Shown here in pieces: positions 26,344 to 34,927 of a DNA stretch of 64,000 bases. Each line of letters opens with the position of its first letter. Position 1 is the first letter of the stretch. This DNA comes from Nannocystis sp. (GTDB lineage Bacteria; Myxococcota_A; Polyangia; Nannocystales; Nannocystaceae): positions 62,001 through 126,000 of the forward strand of contig NZ_JADJNN010000020.1 of the NCBI RefSeq assembly GCF_016714285.1. Direction: 5' to 3'. The position numbers and the translations under genes were made by a program. The notes below the pieces were generated by a model. It did no database searches, was not told the DNA's origin, and saw nothing but the letters and a program-made list of their open reading frames with translations.

Positions 26344-26856
26344 ATGGCCTGGCGCGTGGTGGAGCGACGGCTCGGAAAGGCCGGCGGCGAGAAGCAGCGC
26401 ACGACCCGGCAGCGCGAGTGGGACCGCAAGTACGGCGAGGACCGCTGGGCGATCGGCTACGTGATGGACGGCGAGTTCGTGCGCCAGGACCACGCGCTCG
26501 AGTCGGTGTACTACCGCAGCTACGAGCTCCACTTCGCGGCCCACCCGGAGGACCTCGCGGCGCTGATCGACCTGGCGCGGGTGCTGCGAAACCCGCACGC
26601 CGAGGCGACCACCGGCGTCGACCTCCAGGTGCCGGCGATCACCGATTATTTGCAGCGGCACGGGCTCTCGCTGCGAGGCCGTGAGGTGGTCGACATCGGC
26701 ACCTGGCACGGCGGCGCCTCGCACCCGCTCAGCGTGCGCCTGAGCCCACTGACGATCCGCTGCGCGGCCGACCCCGAGCGATCGCTCGAGCAATTCTGGC
26801 AGGAGCGCAAGTGCCTCGCCGTGTGGGACGACGCCCCGCCCCGACGCGGGGCCTGA
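26344..26856 (+). CDS. Conserved-looking protein of unknown function
   Basis: 170 residues, soluble, no signal peptide, many charged residues. Contains KYGEDRWAIGYVMDGEFVRQDHALESVYYRSYELHF-like segments (about 28-63) and REVVDIGTWHGGASHPLSVR (111-130), without a motif I can assign. Start ATG 26344 follows the previous stop (TAA 26339-26341) by two bases, so it is the second gene of a two-gene operon. Ends with a Pro/Arg stretch running into the repeats at 26868. Confidence 0.7.
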   Translation: MAWRVVERRLGKAGGEKQRTTRQREWDRKYGEDRWAIGYVMDGEFVRQDHALESVYYRSYELHFAAHPEDLAALIDLARVLRNPHAEATTGVDLQVPAITDYLQRHGLSLRGREVVDIGTWHGGASHPLSVRLSPLTIRCAADPERSLEQFWQERKCLAVWDDAPPRRGA

Positions 26857-26867
26857 GCCCACGCGGA

Positions 26868-26910
26868 CCTGATCACGCGGGGCCTGATCACGCGGGGCCT
26901 GATCACGCCG
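26868..26910. repeat. Three tandem copies of a 15-base unit
   Basis: GCCTGATCACGCGGG and close variants repeat three times (period 15) in the gap between two convergent genes; each holds TGATCA. The last copy overlaps the 3' end of the desaturase gene. Confidence 0.7.
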
Positions 26911-27733
26911 GCCGATCGGGCCCGTGCTCGTCGCTGTGGCCGCCGGCACACTGGCTCGTGCCGCCGACCTCGTCGGCGACGCCGAAGATCGGCTCGAGCA
27001 CGCGGCGCAGCGGCTCGTACAGGCGCTCGAAGAAGCGAGTGCGGGCCAGCAGGGGGTTGAGCCAGCCGCTGGTGATGCAGTAGTAGGTGTTGAAGGGCGG
27101 CGTGTGGTGACGCTGGTGGTGCTCGGGTCCGAGGATGAGGCCCCAGCGCTGGAGCGCGCGGACCACCCGCGGCGGGTCATCGAGGTGGGCCCAGCTGTGG
27201 AACTGGTTGGTGAGGAAGATGCCGAACAGGAACATCCCGATGTGGGCGCCGAGGAACAGGGTGAACAGGTTGGCGCCGACCGGCAGCAGGTAGTAGGTCG
27301 CCAGCAAGATCGGCACGCTCATGGCGCAGTTGGCCCCGTTGACCTCGAGGAAGTCGTGGCGCGTGATCGCCTTGGGGTCGATGTGGTGCTCGCGAAACGG
27401 CCGGATGAACACCGGGCCGACGAAGGGCTTGGTGGTCGAGCCGTAGTTATCGGCGAGGAAGTGGAACACGCCCGACGCGAAGTCGGCGGTGATGTAGCCG
27501 GCGATGAACGCGGCCGGCACCAGCCAGCCGGCGTGCGCCGTCGCGTCGAGGGCGATGAAGGCGCGCCAGACCTCGCGGGCCAGCAGGTACTCGAGCACGA
27601 AGAAGGCCAGCATGCTGCTGGCGTCGACCACCCGCATGTACAAGGGGCCGCTCATGTCGAGCTTGGCGGCCTCCTCCGCGGTGTGCGGCGCGGCGTGCAT
27701 CTCGACCTGGTTGCGACGGTCAGCGGTGGGCAT
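26903..27733 (-). CDS. carF: Plasmanylethanolamine desaturase, CarF/TMEM189 family
   Basis: Makes the vinyl-ether bond of plasmalogens from alkyl-ether lipids in the membrane. 276 residues with four membrane segments and the family's histidine clusters: HFLADNYG, FREHHIDPKAITRHDF, QFHSWAH and GPEHHQRHHTPPFNTYYCITSGWLN. In Myxococcus xanthus CarF is this enzyme and also relays singlet-oxygen stress to carotenoid genes. No carotenoid genes or CarR-type regulators are nearby here. Assigned from motifs; a general Kua-type desaturase without the signalling role is possible. Confidence 0.88.
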   Translation of the reverse strand: MPTADRRNQVEMHAAPHTAEEAAKLDMSGPLYMRVVDASSMLAFFVLEYLLAREVWRAFIALDATAHAGWLVPAAFIAGYITADFASGVFHFLADNYGSTTKPFVGPVFIRPFREHHIDPKAITRHDFLEVNGANCAMSVPILLATYYLLPVGANLFTLFLGAHIGMFLFGIFLTNQFHSWAHLDDPPRVVRALQRWGLILGPEHHQRHHTPPFNTYYCITSGWLNPLLARTRFFERLYEPLRRVLEPIFGVADEVGGTSQCAGGHSDEHGPDRPA

Positions 27734-27894
27734 CCGGGCTCCGGGGCGGCGGCATTATACGAGCGTCGCTCGGCCGCCAGCTCATCGACCTGCTGCACAC
27801 AGCGGCCAATTTTTCGCCGGCCCGGGTGCGCGAGCCGCTGCGCACCTGCCAGTCGCGGTGGCAGCTCCGCGAGGCGGCGAGCGAGCCTGCGCGC

Positions 27895-29271
27895 TCAGGC
27901 CACCGGAACGGCCGCCGGTGCGGCCACCGGAGCGGGCGGAGCAGCCGTCGTGCCCGACGGTTCCTCGACGACTGCGCGCGGGGCCGGGGCTGGGCCGGCC
28001 GCGGAGCGCCAGTCCTTGCCGACGATCAGGCGAGCGCCGCGGCTGAAGGCGAAGTAGTTCCAGCTCCAGTTGAGCACCACCTCGAGGCGGTTCTTGAAGC
28101 CGACGAGGTAGAGGATGTGGACCAGCAGCCACGCGAGCCACGCGAAGAAGCCGGCGAACTTGAAGCGGCCGAACTCGACGATCGCCCGGCGCCGGCCGAT
28201 GGTCGCCATCTGGCCCTTGTCGCGGTAGCGGAACGGCTCACGCGGCTTGCCCTTGACCTCGCGCAGGATGTTGCGCGCGGTGCATCGGCCCTGCTGCATG
28301 GCGACGGGGGCGAGGCCCGGGAGCGGCTTGTCGTTGTGGAGGAAGTGGGCCTGGTCGCCGACGACGAACACCTCGGGGTGGTCCTTGAGCGAGCAGTCCT
28401 GTTCGACCATGACGCGGCCGCCGCGGTCGAGCGGGACCCCCAGACTCTTGTTTAGCTCCGACGGAGCGACGCCGGCGGCCCACAAAATCGTGGCGGCCTG
28501 GACCGACTCCTCGCCGAGGTCGACCCCGTCGGCGTCGACCCGCGTGACCTTGGTGGAGGTCCACACCGTCACGCCGAGCGACTCGAGGTCGGCGGTGGCG
28601 CGACTCGCCAGCTTCTCATCGAAGGCGGCGAGGATGCGCGGGCCGGCCTCGATGAGGATCACGCGGGTGCGGCGGGGGTCGATGCGACGAAAGTCGCGCG
28701 ACAGCGTGAAGCGGCTGATCTCGCCGAGAGCGCCGGCCAGCTCGACCCCGGTCGGTCCGCCGCCGATGACGACGAAGGTGAGCAGCTTGCGCTGCTTGTC
28801 GGGGTCGGGCTCCTTCTCGGCGAGCTCGAAGGCCGTCAGCACCCGGCGCCGGATCTCGGTCGCCTCCTCGAGCGACTTGAGCCCGGGGGCGTAGGTCTCC
28901 CACTCGTTGTGGCCGAAGTAGCTCTGGCGGGCGCCGCAGGCGAGGATGAGGTTGTCGTAGGGGATCTCGGCGTCATCGGTGCGCAGCAGCTTCTTGCCGA
29001 GGTCGATGCCGGTGGCCCGCGCGAGCAGGACCCGCACGTTGCGCTTGCCGCTGAAGATCGTGCGGATCGGGTACGCGATCTCGGCGGGGCTGAGGCCCGC
29101 CATGGCCACCTGATAAAGCAGCGGCTGAAACAGGTGGTGATTGCGGCGGTCGATGATCGTGACCTCGACGCCCTTCGCGCCCGCGAGCACCTGCGCGGCA
29201 CACAGGCCGCCAAAGCCCCCGCCGACGATGACGACATGACGCGCGGGAGGAGCGTTTGCAGGCCCAGGCAT
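27895..29271 (-). CDS. ndh: Type II NADH dehydrogenase
   Basis: Membrane-associated, non-proton-pumping NADH:quinone oxidoreductase with FAD. 458 residues. FAD site VVIVGGGFGGL (near 15-25), RRNHHLFQPLLYQVAMAGLSP (typical of NDH-2), a second dinucleotide motif VVIGGGPTGVELAGAL for NADH, and the FAD-binding VFVVGDQAHF. The region YLVGFKNRLEVVLNWSWNYFAFSRGARLI near the C-terminus binds the membrane; an Ala/Pro tail follows. Start MPGPANAPPARH at 29271; a longer frame upstream is not supported because it lies opposite the glutathione transferase gene. Confidence 0.93.
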   Translation of the reverse strand: MPGPANAPPARHVVIVGGGFGGLCAAQVLAGAKGVEVTIIDRRNHHLFQPLLYQVAMAGLSPAEIAYPIRTIFSGKRNVRVLLARATGIDLGKKLLRTDDAEIPYDNLILACGARQSYFGHNEWETYAPGLKSLEEATEIRRRVLTAFELAEKEPDPDKQRKLLTFVVIGGGPTGVELAGALGEISRFTLSRDFRRIDPRRTRVILIEAGPRILAAFDEKLASRATADLESLGVTVWTSTKVTRVDADGVDLGEESVQAATILWAAGVAPSELNKSLGVPLDRGGRVMVEQDCSLKDHPEVFVVGDQAHFLHNDKPLPGLAPVAMQQGRCTARNILREVKGKPREPFRYRDKGQMATIGRRRAIVEFGRFKFAGFFAWLAWLLVHILYLVGFKNRLEVVLNWSWNYFAFSRGARLIVGKDWRSAAGPAPAPRAVVEEPSGTTAAPPAPVAAPAAVPVA

Positions 29272-29406
29272 GGTGCCGCGCAGTATATCCCGATGCGCCC
29301 AGCAAGCCATGTCAGCCACCGCGGCCACCATGGCGCCACCACGGTGCCACCCGCCCCGGGTCCACGCTTGACGCGATCTGGCCGCTTCTGTAAACCTTGC
29401 GCTCGC

Positions 29407-30108
29407 ATGAGCTCGTCCGAGATCAAGGTGTATCTCCCCGAGTGCAGCGGCGTGCGCGTGGTCGAGTGTTCGCCGGCCTCGTGGATGATCCAGCTCGCCC
29501 TCGAGGAGAAGGATCTGCCCTACCAGGTGAAGCTGCTGCCGCCCTTGACCGGCAAGCACGCGAGCCCCGAGCTGCTCACCAAGAACCCCCGCGGCACCTT
29601 CCCCGTGCTCACCGACGGGGCGATCGTCGTGTTCGAGCCCTTCGCGATCATGGAGTACCTCGAGCACGCGCACCCCGACCCGCCGCTGCTCCCCGGCACC
29701 AACGCCCTCCGTGCGCTCGCCCTCACGCGCATGCACGAGGTCCACAACCTCGCCGAGGTGTCCGAGCACCTCTACTCGTACCTCTCGACCACACGCGGCA
29801 AGGACCTCGAGCCCGCCACCGTGTACGCGCTGGCCGACGGCCTGCACGACGAGCTGTTCTTCTGGGAGTACTACTACGGCATGGCCCACTGGGCCGCCGG
29901 CTCCGAGCTCACCTTCGCCGACCTCGCGGTGTTCGTGCACCTCGCCACCGCCGTGCACCTCGGGCTCCTGCTCGGCGAGACCTACCCGAACCTGCGCGCG
30001 CTCTACCAGCGCATGCGCAACCGGCCGAGCGTCGATCACACCTGGCCGTCCGCGTGGAAGCCGAGCCCGTACACCTTCCTGCACCCGGCCGACCCCGACG
30101 ACGCCTGA
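29407..30108 (+). CDS. Glutathione S-transferase family protein
   Basis: 233 residues, cytosolic. Thioredoxin-fold N-terminal domain (1-85): KVYLPECSGVRVVECSPASWMIQLALEEKDLPYQVKLL, then NPRGTFPVLTDGAIVVFEPFAIMEYLE, where the cis-Pro (PRGTFPVL) and the Glu-Pro of VFEPFAIMEYL contact glutathione. Helical C-terminal domain (95-220). Substrate unknown. Starts at ATG 29407, 135 bases from the divergent ndh start; a redox pairing is suggested by position only. Confidence 0.9.
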   Translation: MSSSEIKVYLPECSGVRVVECSPASWMIQLALEEKDLPYQVKLLPPLTGKHASPELLTKNPRGTFPVLTDGAIVVFEPFAIMEYLEHAHPDPPLLPGTNALRALALTRMHEVHNLAEVSEHLYSYLSTTRGKDLEPATVYALADGLHDELFFWEYYYGMAHWAAGSELTFADLAVFVHLATAVHLGLLLGETYPNLRALYQRMRNRPSVDHTWPSAWKPSPYTFLHPADPDDA

Positions 30109-30185
30109 CCTTTTACATAACCCTGACCGCCCGCCTCGCAGCCCTCGGCGACACTGCTCGTCGACAGCAACACGGAGCGAGGCAC

Positions 30186-31619
30186 ATGACGACGAGCAAG
30201 AAACTACGGGCGTGGGTGATGACGATCGGCGCGGTCTTCTGCGGCGCCGCGCCGGTCGGGTCCGAGGCGCAGGCCGCCCGCGTCGAGGCCGAGGTCACCG
30301 CGATCGCCGACGCGATGCTGGCCAGCATCCACGACCTGCGCACCCTCGCCGCCCTGGCCACCGCCGCCGACCCCCACGTCGCCGCGCTCGCCCGCCAGCG
30401 CCTGCGCGCGGCCGGCCCCGCCGGGCTCGCCGCCTTCACCGAGCTCCACGCCGACGCCCTCGCCACGGCCCTGCGCCCGCGCGCCGACGCCGGCGCCCTC
30501 GCGCGGATGCTCGGCCTGTCCGCCGGGACAGGTCCCAGCGCCGCCGAGCTGCAGCTGCAGGACAGCCTCGACGAGATCTGCGCCCAGAGGGACTGCGCCG
30601 CCGCCCGCCTCTACTGGTACACCGACCTCGAGCAAGCGAAGGCGGCCGCCCGCGCCAGCGGCAAGCCGATCGTCTCGCTGCGCCTGCTCGGCGACCTGCG
30701 TGACGAGCTCAGCTGCGCCAACAGCCGCTTCTTCCGCGCCCTCCTCTACCCCGACCCCGCCGTCGCCGCCCTGCTGCAGACCGAGTTCGTGCTGCACTGG
30801 CAGAGCGAGCGCCCGGCCCCGAAGATCACGATCGACTTCGGCGACGGCCGCAGCATCGAGAGCACCATCACCGGCAACAGCGCCCACCACGTGCTCGACC
30901 AGGACGGCCGCCCCGTCGACGTCCTCCCCGGTCTCACCACCCCGAAGACCTTCATCGCCGACCTCCAGCGCGCCGCCCAGCTCGCCCGCAGCAGCGCCGG
31001 CCTGAGTCCCACCGCCCGCGCCGCCGCCCTGCGCAGCCACCACGCCGCCCGGCTCGCGGATCTCGAGCGCCGCTTCAACGCCGAGCTCGCGGCGATCGGC
31101 CAGGGCCCGCGCCGCATGGGCCAAGGCGGCCGCCTCGAGGCCGCACCGCGGGCCGGCCGCGCCGCACCCATCGCCGTGTCCAAGGCTCGCATCGAGGTGC
31201 CGATGCTCGGCGCCCTCGGCGAGGACGTCGAGCGCCTCAGCGACGAGGAGCTGTGGGCCCGCCTCGGCGAGCGCCGGCTCGCCGAGCTCGAGCTCTCGTC
31301 GGCCAGCCTGAGCCTGCTGCGCAAGCAGCAGTGGCGCTCCGGTGACGCCGCCCAGGACGCCGCCGACTTCGAGCGCGCCCTCGCGGACCTCCGCGGCGCC
31401 GTCGCCCTCGACACCGTGCGCAACGAGTTCGACCTCCACCAGCGGATCCACCGCTGGTTCGTCGCCGACGCGGCCAGCCTCGACCTCGAGGCGCTCAATC
31501 GTCGCGTCTACAACGAGCTGTTCCTGACCCCGCGCAGCGACCCCTGGCTCGGCCTCGCCGCGCCCACGATCTACACCGGCCTGGTCGGCGGTGGCCGGCG
31601 CGTGCAGGCCCGCCTCTGA
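30186..31619 (+). CDS. Secreted protein with thioredoxin-like domain
   Basis: 477 residues. Signal peptide (1-30, ending EAQAA). Residues about 145-270 look like a thioredoxin-fold domain of the DUF255 kind: YWYTDLEQAKAAARASGKPIVSLRLLG, then SCANSRFFRALLYPDPAVAALL, with a single Cys instead of CxxC, so redox activity is doubtful. The remainder is helical. It carries a perfect palindromic repeat at 30515-30532 within the frame. Start ATG 30186. Function unknown. Confidence 0.75.
   Translation: MTTSKKLRAWVMTIGAVFCGAAPVGSEAQAARVEAEVTAIADAMLASIHDLRTLAALATAADPHVAALARQRLRAAGPAGLAAFTELHADALATALRPRADAGALARMLGLSAGTGPSAAELQLQDSLDEICAQRDCAAARLYWYTDLEQAKAAARASGKPIVSLRLLGDLRDELSCANSRFFRALLYPDPAVAALLQTEFVLHWQSERPAPKITIDFGDGRSIESTITGNSAHHVLDQDGRPVDVLPGLTTPKTFIADLQRAAQLARSSAGLSPTARAAALRSHHAARLADLERRFNAELAAIGQGPRRMGQGGRLEAAPRAGRAAPIAVSKARIEVPMLGALGEDVERLSDEELWARLGERRLAELELSSASLSLLRKQQWRSGDAAQDAADFERALADLRGAVALDTVRNEFDLHQRIHRWFVADAASLDLEALNRRVYNELFLTPRSDPWLGLAAPTIYTGLVGGGRRVQARL
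30515..30532. repeat. Palindrome CCTGTCC-N4-GGACAGG inside a coding region
   Basis: A perfect seven-base inverted repeat around GCCG, encoding the stretch GLSAGTGPS in the secreted thioredoxin-like protein. Best-preserved member of the dispersed palindrome family of this window. Confidence 0.7.
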
Positions 31620-31734
31620 GGCCCGAGCGCGAACACGAGCGGTGTGTGCGGCAAGCTCACACCATCCGGGCGACACCCGCGAGAACTCGTGCCGCGCCGA
31701 CCCGGCGAAGCTGTGCCACAGTCGCAGCGGCGCC

Positions 31735-32406
31735 ATGAGTGAGTTCCTCGTCGAAGCGGCCCGCCACAACCCTGCGATCGCCCACAGCCTCAAGAAGCTG
31801 CGGCAGCGGGCCGAGGCCGCGATCCGCGACGCCGCCGTCGCCGACACCGTGCTCGACGCTCGCGACCTCGGACCCGGCGGCGACGACATCGTCCAGCCCC
31901 GCACGCGCGCCCCCTCCTCCGCCGCCCACCCGGGCGCCCGCCCCAACATCGACCTCGAGAAGAGCTGGAGCACCAACCTGCTGCACGGCGTCGCCGCGCC
32001 CGATGTGTTCGCCGTCAAGCCGCTCGCCGAGCTCGAGCTGCTGGCCCTGCGCTCCGCGCAGCAGCTGCGCCGTCGCCACGCCCGCCTGCGCCAGGCCACC
32101 GTCGCGGTCACCGTCCTCACCATCGCGGTGCTCGCCGCCGGGGCCTACACCGCGACCCTCGGCGACCCCAAGCTCGCCGGCGGTCTGGTGCTCGGCGGCA
32201 CCGTCGTGCTCGCGCTGGTCGTGCTCAAGTGGCAGCCCTTCCGCCGCGCCGCCCGCTCCGCCGAGCTCGCCGAGCTCGCCGACGCCATGGCCACCAACCT
32301 GCGCCTGCGCGTGCGAACCCTCGAGGAGGAGCAGGACGCCCGCGCCCGCCAGCTCGAGCAATGGAAGGCGATCGTCGACCTGACCGACGCCGTGAAGCCA
32401 GGCTGA
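31735..32406 (+). CDS. Two-helix membrane protein with C-terminal coiled coil
   Basis: 223 residues. The N-terminal 115 residues are soluble and charged. Two membrane helices lie at about 122-142 (ATVAVTVLTIAVLAAGAYTA) and 150-165 (GGLVLGGTVVLALVVL), followed by a helical coiled-coil tail (about 172-218, AELADAMATNLRLRVRTLEE). Topology suggests a small membrane-anchored scaffold; no family recognised. Its 3' end has been partly duplicated downstream (see 32371-32460). Confidence 0.75.
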   Translation: MSEFLVEAARHNPAIAHSLKKLRQRAEAAIRDAAVADTVLDARDLGPGGDDIVQPRTRAPSSAAHPGARPNIDLEKSWSTNLLHGVAAPDVFAVKPLAELELLALRSAQQLRRRHARLRQATVAVTVLTIAVLAAGAYTATLGDPKLAGGLVLGGTVVLALVVLKWQPFRRAARSAELAELADAMATNLRLRVRTLEEEQDARARQLEQWKAIVDLTDAVKPG

Positions 32407-32460
32407 CAACACCCCCGCGGCCCGGCACCGATCGTCGACCAACGACGCCGTGAAGCCGGG
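32371..32460. repeat. Duplicated gene 3' end
   Basis: ATCGTCGACC ... GACGCCGTGAAGCC at 32371-32400 (last codons of the preceding gene) recurs at 32431-32459 after the stop, 60 bases apart with small changes. The second copy is outside any gene I can support. Confidence 0.6.
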
Positions 32461-32537
32461 CCAACGCCGGCCCCGCGCGGTCCTGTGCGCGAGCAAGCTC
32501 TCCCGTGACCGCGACGCGGCTTGGGTATCCTGCCCGG

Positions 32538-33695
32538 ATGCGCCACACCTCCCTTTGCCTCGCAACCTTGCTCACCGCCTGCGGCGGCGACCCCGTCACC
32601 GGCACCAGCGCGACCGAGACCGGCACCGGCGCCTCCACGTCCGGGGACAACCCGACCACCGCCGGCCCGACCACGCCCACGTCGACGACCGCCAACACGG
32701 CCACCGACGTCAGCGGCACCGTCGGCCAGACCGACAGCGCCACCACCGACACCCCGCAGACCTCGACCACCGCCGCCACCACCGACGCCAGCACCAGCAT
32801 GCCGGTCCAGACCGACACCAGCGTCGCTGACACCACCACCACGGTCGGCGACACCACCACCGGCAGCACCAGCGGCGACGCCAGCACCGGCGGCGACGCC
32901 AGCACCGGCTTCGTCGACGCCTGTCCCTGCCCCGACCTCGAGGTCGCGCTCGACGACGGCATCTTCGTGCTCTCGATCACCGCGCAGCTGTGGAAGTACT
33001 TCCCCGAGACCAACATGTTCCAGCAGCTCGGGCCGCTCGGCTGCGGCCTACCGCCGACCACCTTCTCCATGGCGGTCGACCGCACCGGATACGCGTGGGT
33101 CCAGTACCAGGGCGGCGAGCTGCGCAAGGTCGCCGTGACCAACGTCGACGACTGCACCGACCCGGGCTACGTCGTCGGCCAGCAGGGCGTCACCAACTTC
33201 GGCATGGCCTTCGTGTCCAACAGCGAGTCCGACGCCTGCGACCGCATCTACGGCAACAAGGCCTCCGGCATCCCCGAGGGCAACGCGATCTCCGACTTCT
33301 TCTCGATCGACCCGATGACCCTCCAGGTCGGCGTGATCGGCAAGTCCGACTACGGCACCGCCGAGGTCACCGGCACCGGCGACGGCCGGGCCTTCTTCTT
33401 CGCCGGGCAAAACCCCGCCAAGCTGGTCGAGATCGACAAGGCCACCGCCGCCAAGCTCAACGTCATCCCCCTGCCCGGCGTCGAGCTCGGCAACGCCTGG
33501 GCCTTCGCCTTCTTCGCCGGCGACTTCTACTTCTTCACCAACAGCAAGGGCGGCCCCGGCAGCGAGGTCACCCACATCGACTACGACGACAGCGACAACA
33601 ACGGCAAGCAGGACATCACCGAGGTCGTCGCCAACGCACCGATCAGCATCGTCGGCGCCGGCGTCTCGACCTGCGCGCCCACGGCCCCGCAGTGA
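32538..33695 (+). CDS. Surface lipoprotein, paralogue of 43328-44485
   Basis: 385 residues. Lipobox LLTACGG, a 115-residue Thr/Ser/Gly/Asp linker, then a domain of about 250 residues that opens with CPCPDLEVALDDGIFVLS and includes QLWKYFPETNMF, FSMAVDRTGYAWVQ, DPGYVVGQQGVTNFGMAFVS and DYDDSDNNGKQDIT. The pattern of short beta-strand repeats recalls a beta-propeller reading a surface ligand, but no named family is recognised. The sequence ends in IVGAGVSTCAPTAPQ, as does the paralogue. Followed by a duplicated copy of its last 45 bases. Confidence 0.8.
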   Translation: MRHTSLCLATLLTACGGDPVTGTSATETGTGASTSGDNPTTAGPTTPTSTTANTATDVSGTVGQTDSATTDTPQTSTTAATTDASTSMPVQTDTSVADTTTTVGDTTTGSTSGDASTGGDASTGFVDACPCPDLEVALDDGIFVLSITAQLWKYFPETNMFQQLGPLGCGLPPTTFSMAVDRTGYAWVQYQGGELRKVAVTNVDDCTDPGYVVGQQGVTNFGMAFVSNSESDACDRIYGNKASGIPEGNAISDFFSIDPMTLQVGVIGKSDYGTAEVTGTGDGRAFFFAGQNPAKLVEIDKATAAKLNVIPLPGVELGNAWAFAFFAGDFYFFTNSKGGPGSEVTHIDYDDSDNNGKQDITEVVANAPISIVGAGVSTCAPTAPQ

Positions 33696-33748
33696 GCCCC
33701 AGCGCCCGCAGTCACGTCGGCGCCGGCGTCTCGACCTGCCCGCCCACG
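33651..33748. repeat. Duplicated 3' end of the lipoprotein gene
   Basis: GTCGGCGCCGGCGTCTCGACCTGC at 33651 recurs at 33716, 65 bases apart, beyond the stop codon and before the convergent rtcB stop. Same kind of gene-end duplication as at 32371-32460 and 63806-63883. Confidence 0.65.
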
Positions 33749-33749
33749 C

Positions 33750-34910
33750 TCAGCGTCGGCGCGTCTTGTAGGTGATCACCGGCCGCAGCACCGCGATCAC
33801 CCGACAAAGCCCGGCCTCGAGCAGCGCCGCGATCACGCTGTCGATGTCCTTGTAGGCCTCCGGTGCCTCCTCGTAGAGCAGCTCGCGGTCCTCGCAGATC
33901 ACCCGGCTGCCGAGCGCCGTCTGCACGAGATCGGCCGGACGGTAGCGGTCCTTCAGGCGCGCTTTGGTGTCGCCGCGCTTCCACTTGCGCCCGGCCCCGT
34001 GCGCCAGGCTCAGGCCCGCGTCGTCGCGCGGCAGCGGCTCCACCAGGTAGCTGAAGCTCCCCCGCGAGCCCGGGATCACCACCGGACCCTGCGTGCTGGG
34101 GGCCGCGCCCTTGCGGTGCAACCAGCAACACGGCGTCCCCGGCAGCGCCTCGACGCTGTTGTGACACACGTCAAGCAGACCCACGAGCTCGGCCCCGATC
34201 GCCGCCGCGAAGCGACCCGCGATCACCGCCCGGTTGACCCGCGCCCACGCGACCGCGTGATCATGCCGCGCCATGTACTCGGCCGCCGCCGGGCCGTCGT
34301 CCTTGAGCCCCGCGGCCGCGAACGCATCGACGTGCGCCCGCAAGATCGACTCGCCGAGCCCGCGCGAGCCGCTGTGGACCAGCAGGCACAGCTGCTCCGG
34401 CACGAGCCCGAGCGCCGCCAGAGCCGCCGCGTCGTCGACCCGCTCGACCGCCTGCAGCTCGGCGAAGTGGTTGCCGCCGCCGATCGTCCCCAGCGAGCCG
34501 TCGTGCTCGCTCGCCGCCAGCCCGCCGAGCGCCGCCGCGATGTCGCCGTCCCACGCCGCGTCGAGGTCCTCGAGGCGATCGGCCCAGCGGTCGCGCTTCT
34601 GCTTGCGGCGCAGCAGATCGGTCCGCCACAGCCCCATCCCGCAGCCGATGTCGTTGCCGACCAGGTGCGGGTAGAGCTGCCCCTCGCACAGGAACGCCGC
34701 GCCGATCGGCGAGCCCTTCCCGGGGTGCAGGTCGGGCATGCCGATCGCCGCGCGCATGCCCGGCAGGCGGGCCGTCGCCTCGAGCTGCTGCACCGCGTCG
34801 CCCTCGATCCAGGTGCGCGCCGAGGCGACCACGCGAACGGTCGCGGGTGTGTCCTGATCCATCGCATCCCCCGGGAGCAGGCGAACGAGCGCGGGTGTGT
34901 CCTGATTCAT
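33750..34910 (-). CDS. rtcB: RNA ligase, RtcB family
   Basis: GTP- and manganese-dependent ligase that joins 2',3'-cyclic-phosphate and 5'-OH RNA ends. 386 residues, shorter than E. coli RtcB (about 408). Motifs: MPDLHPGKGSPIGAAF, NDIGCGMGLW, GTIGGGNHFAELQ, VHSGSRGLGES, DVCHNSVE and SLAHGAGRKW, with the GTP-accepting His in AHGAGR. Two start codons 48 bases apart lie in a duplicated segment; ATG 34910 is chosen because it overlaps the upstream stop (ATGA) and has GGAGG before it. Co-transcribed with the unknown gene 34907-35629. Confidence 0.92.
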   Translation of the reverse strand: MNQDTPALVRLLPGDAMDQDTPATVRVVASARTWIEGDAVQQLEATARLPGMRAAIGMPDLHPGKGSPIGAAFLCEGQLYPHLVGNDIGCGMGLWRTDLLRRKQKRDRWADRLEDLDAAWDGDIAAALGGLAASEHDGSLGTIGGGNHFAELQAVERVDDAAALAALGLVPEQLCLLVHSGSRGLGESILRAHVDAFAAAGLKDDGPAAAEYMARHDHAVAWARVNRAVIAGRFAAAIGAELVGLLDVCHNSVEALPGTPCCWLHRKGAAPSTQGPVVIPGSRGSFSYLVEPLPRDDAGLSLAHGAGRKWKRGDTKARLKDRYRPADLVQTALGSRVICEDRELLYEEAPEAYKDIDSVIAALLEAGLCRVIAVLRPVITYKTRRR

Positions 34911-34927
34911 CGCATCCCCTCCGGGAG
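34842..34927. repeat. 48-base tandem duplication across the rtcB start
   Basis: CGGGTGTGTCCTGAT[C/T]CATCGCATCCCC occurs twice (near 34845 and 34893), 48 bases apart, so the junction of the upstream stop, ribosome site and first codons of rtcB is present twice, in frame. It yields MNQDTPALVRLLPGDA followed by MDQDTPATVRVVAS. Confidence 0.8.

Noticed and set aside
27734..27894. Possible small gene in the carF-ndh gap
   Set aside because: No frame with ribosome site and no homology; hairpins present are ordinary for this base composition.
29368..29394. TTGACG...TGTAAA promoter for the GST gene
   Set aside because: Spacer of 15 bases and weak -10; too little to call.
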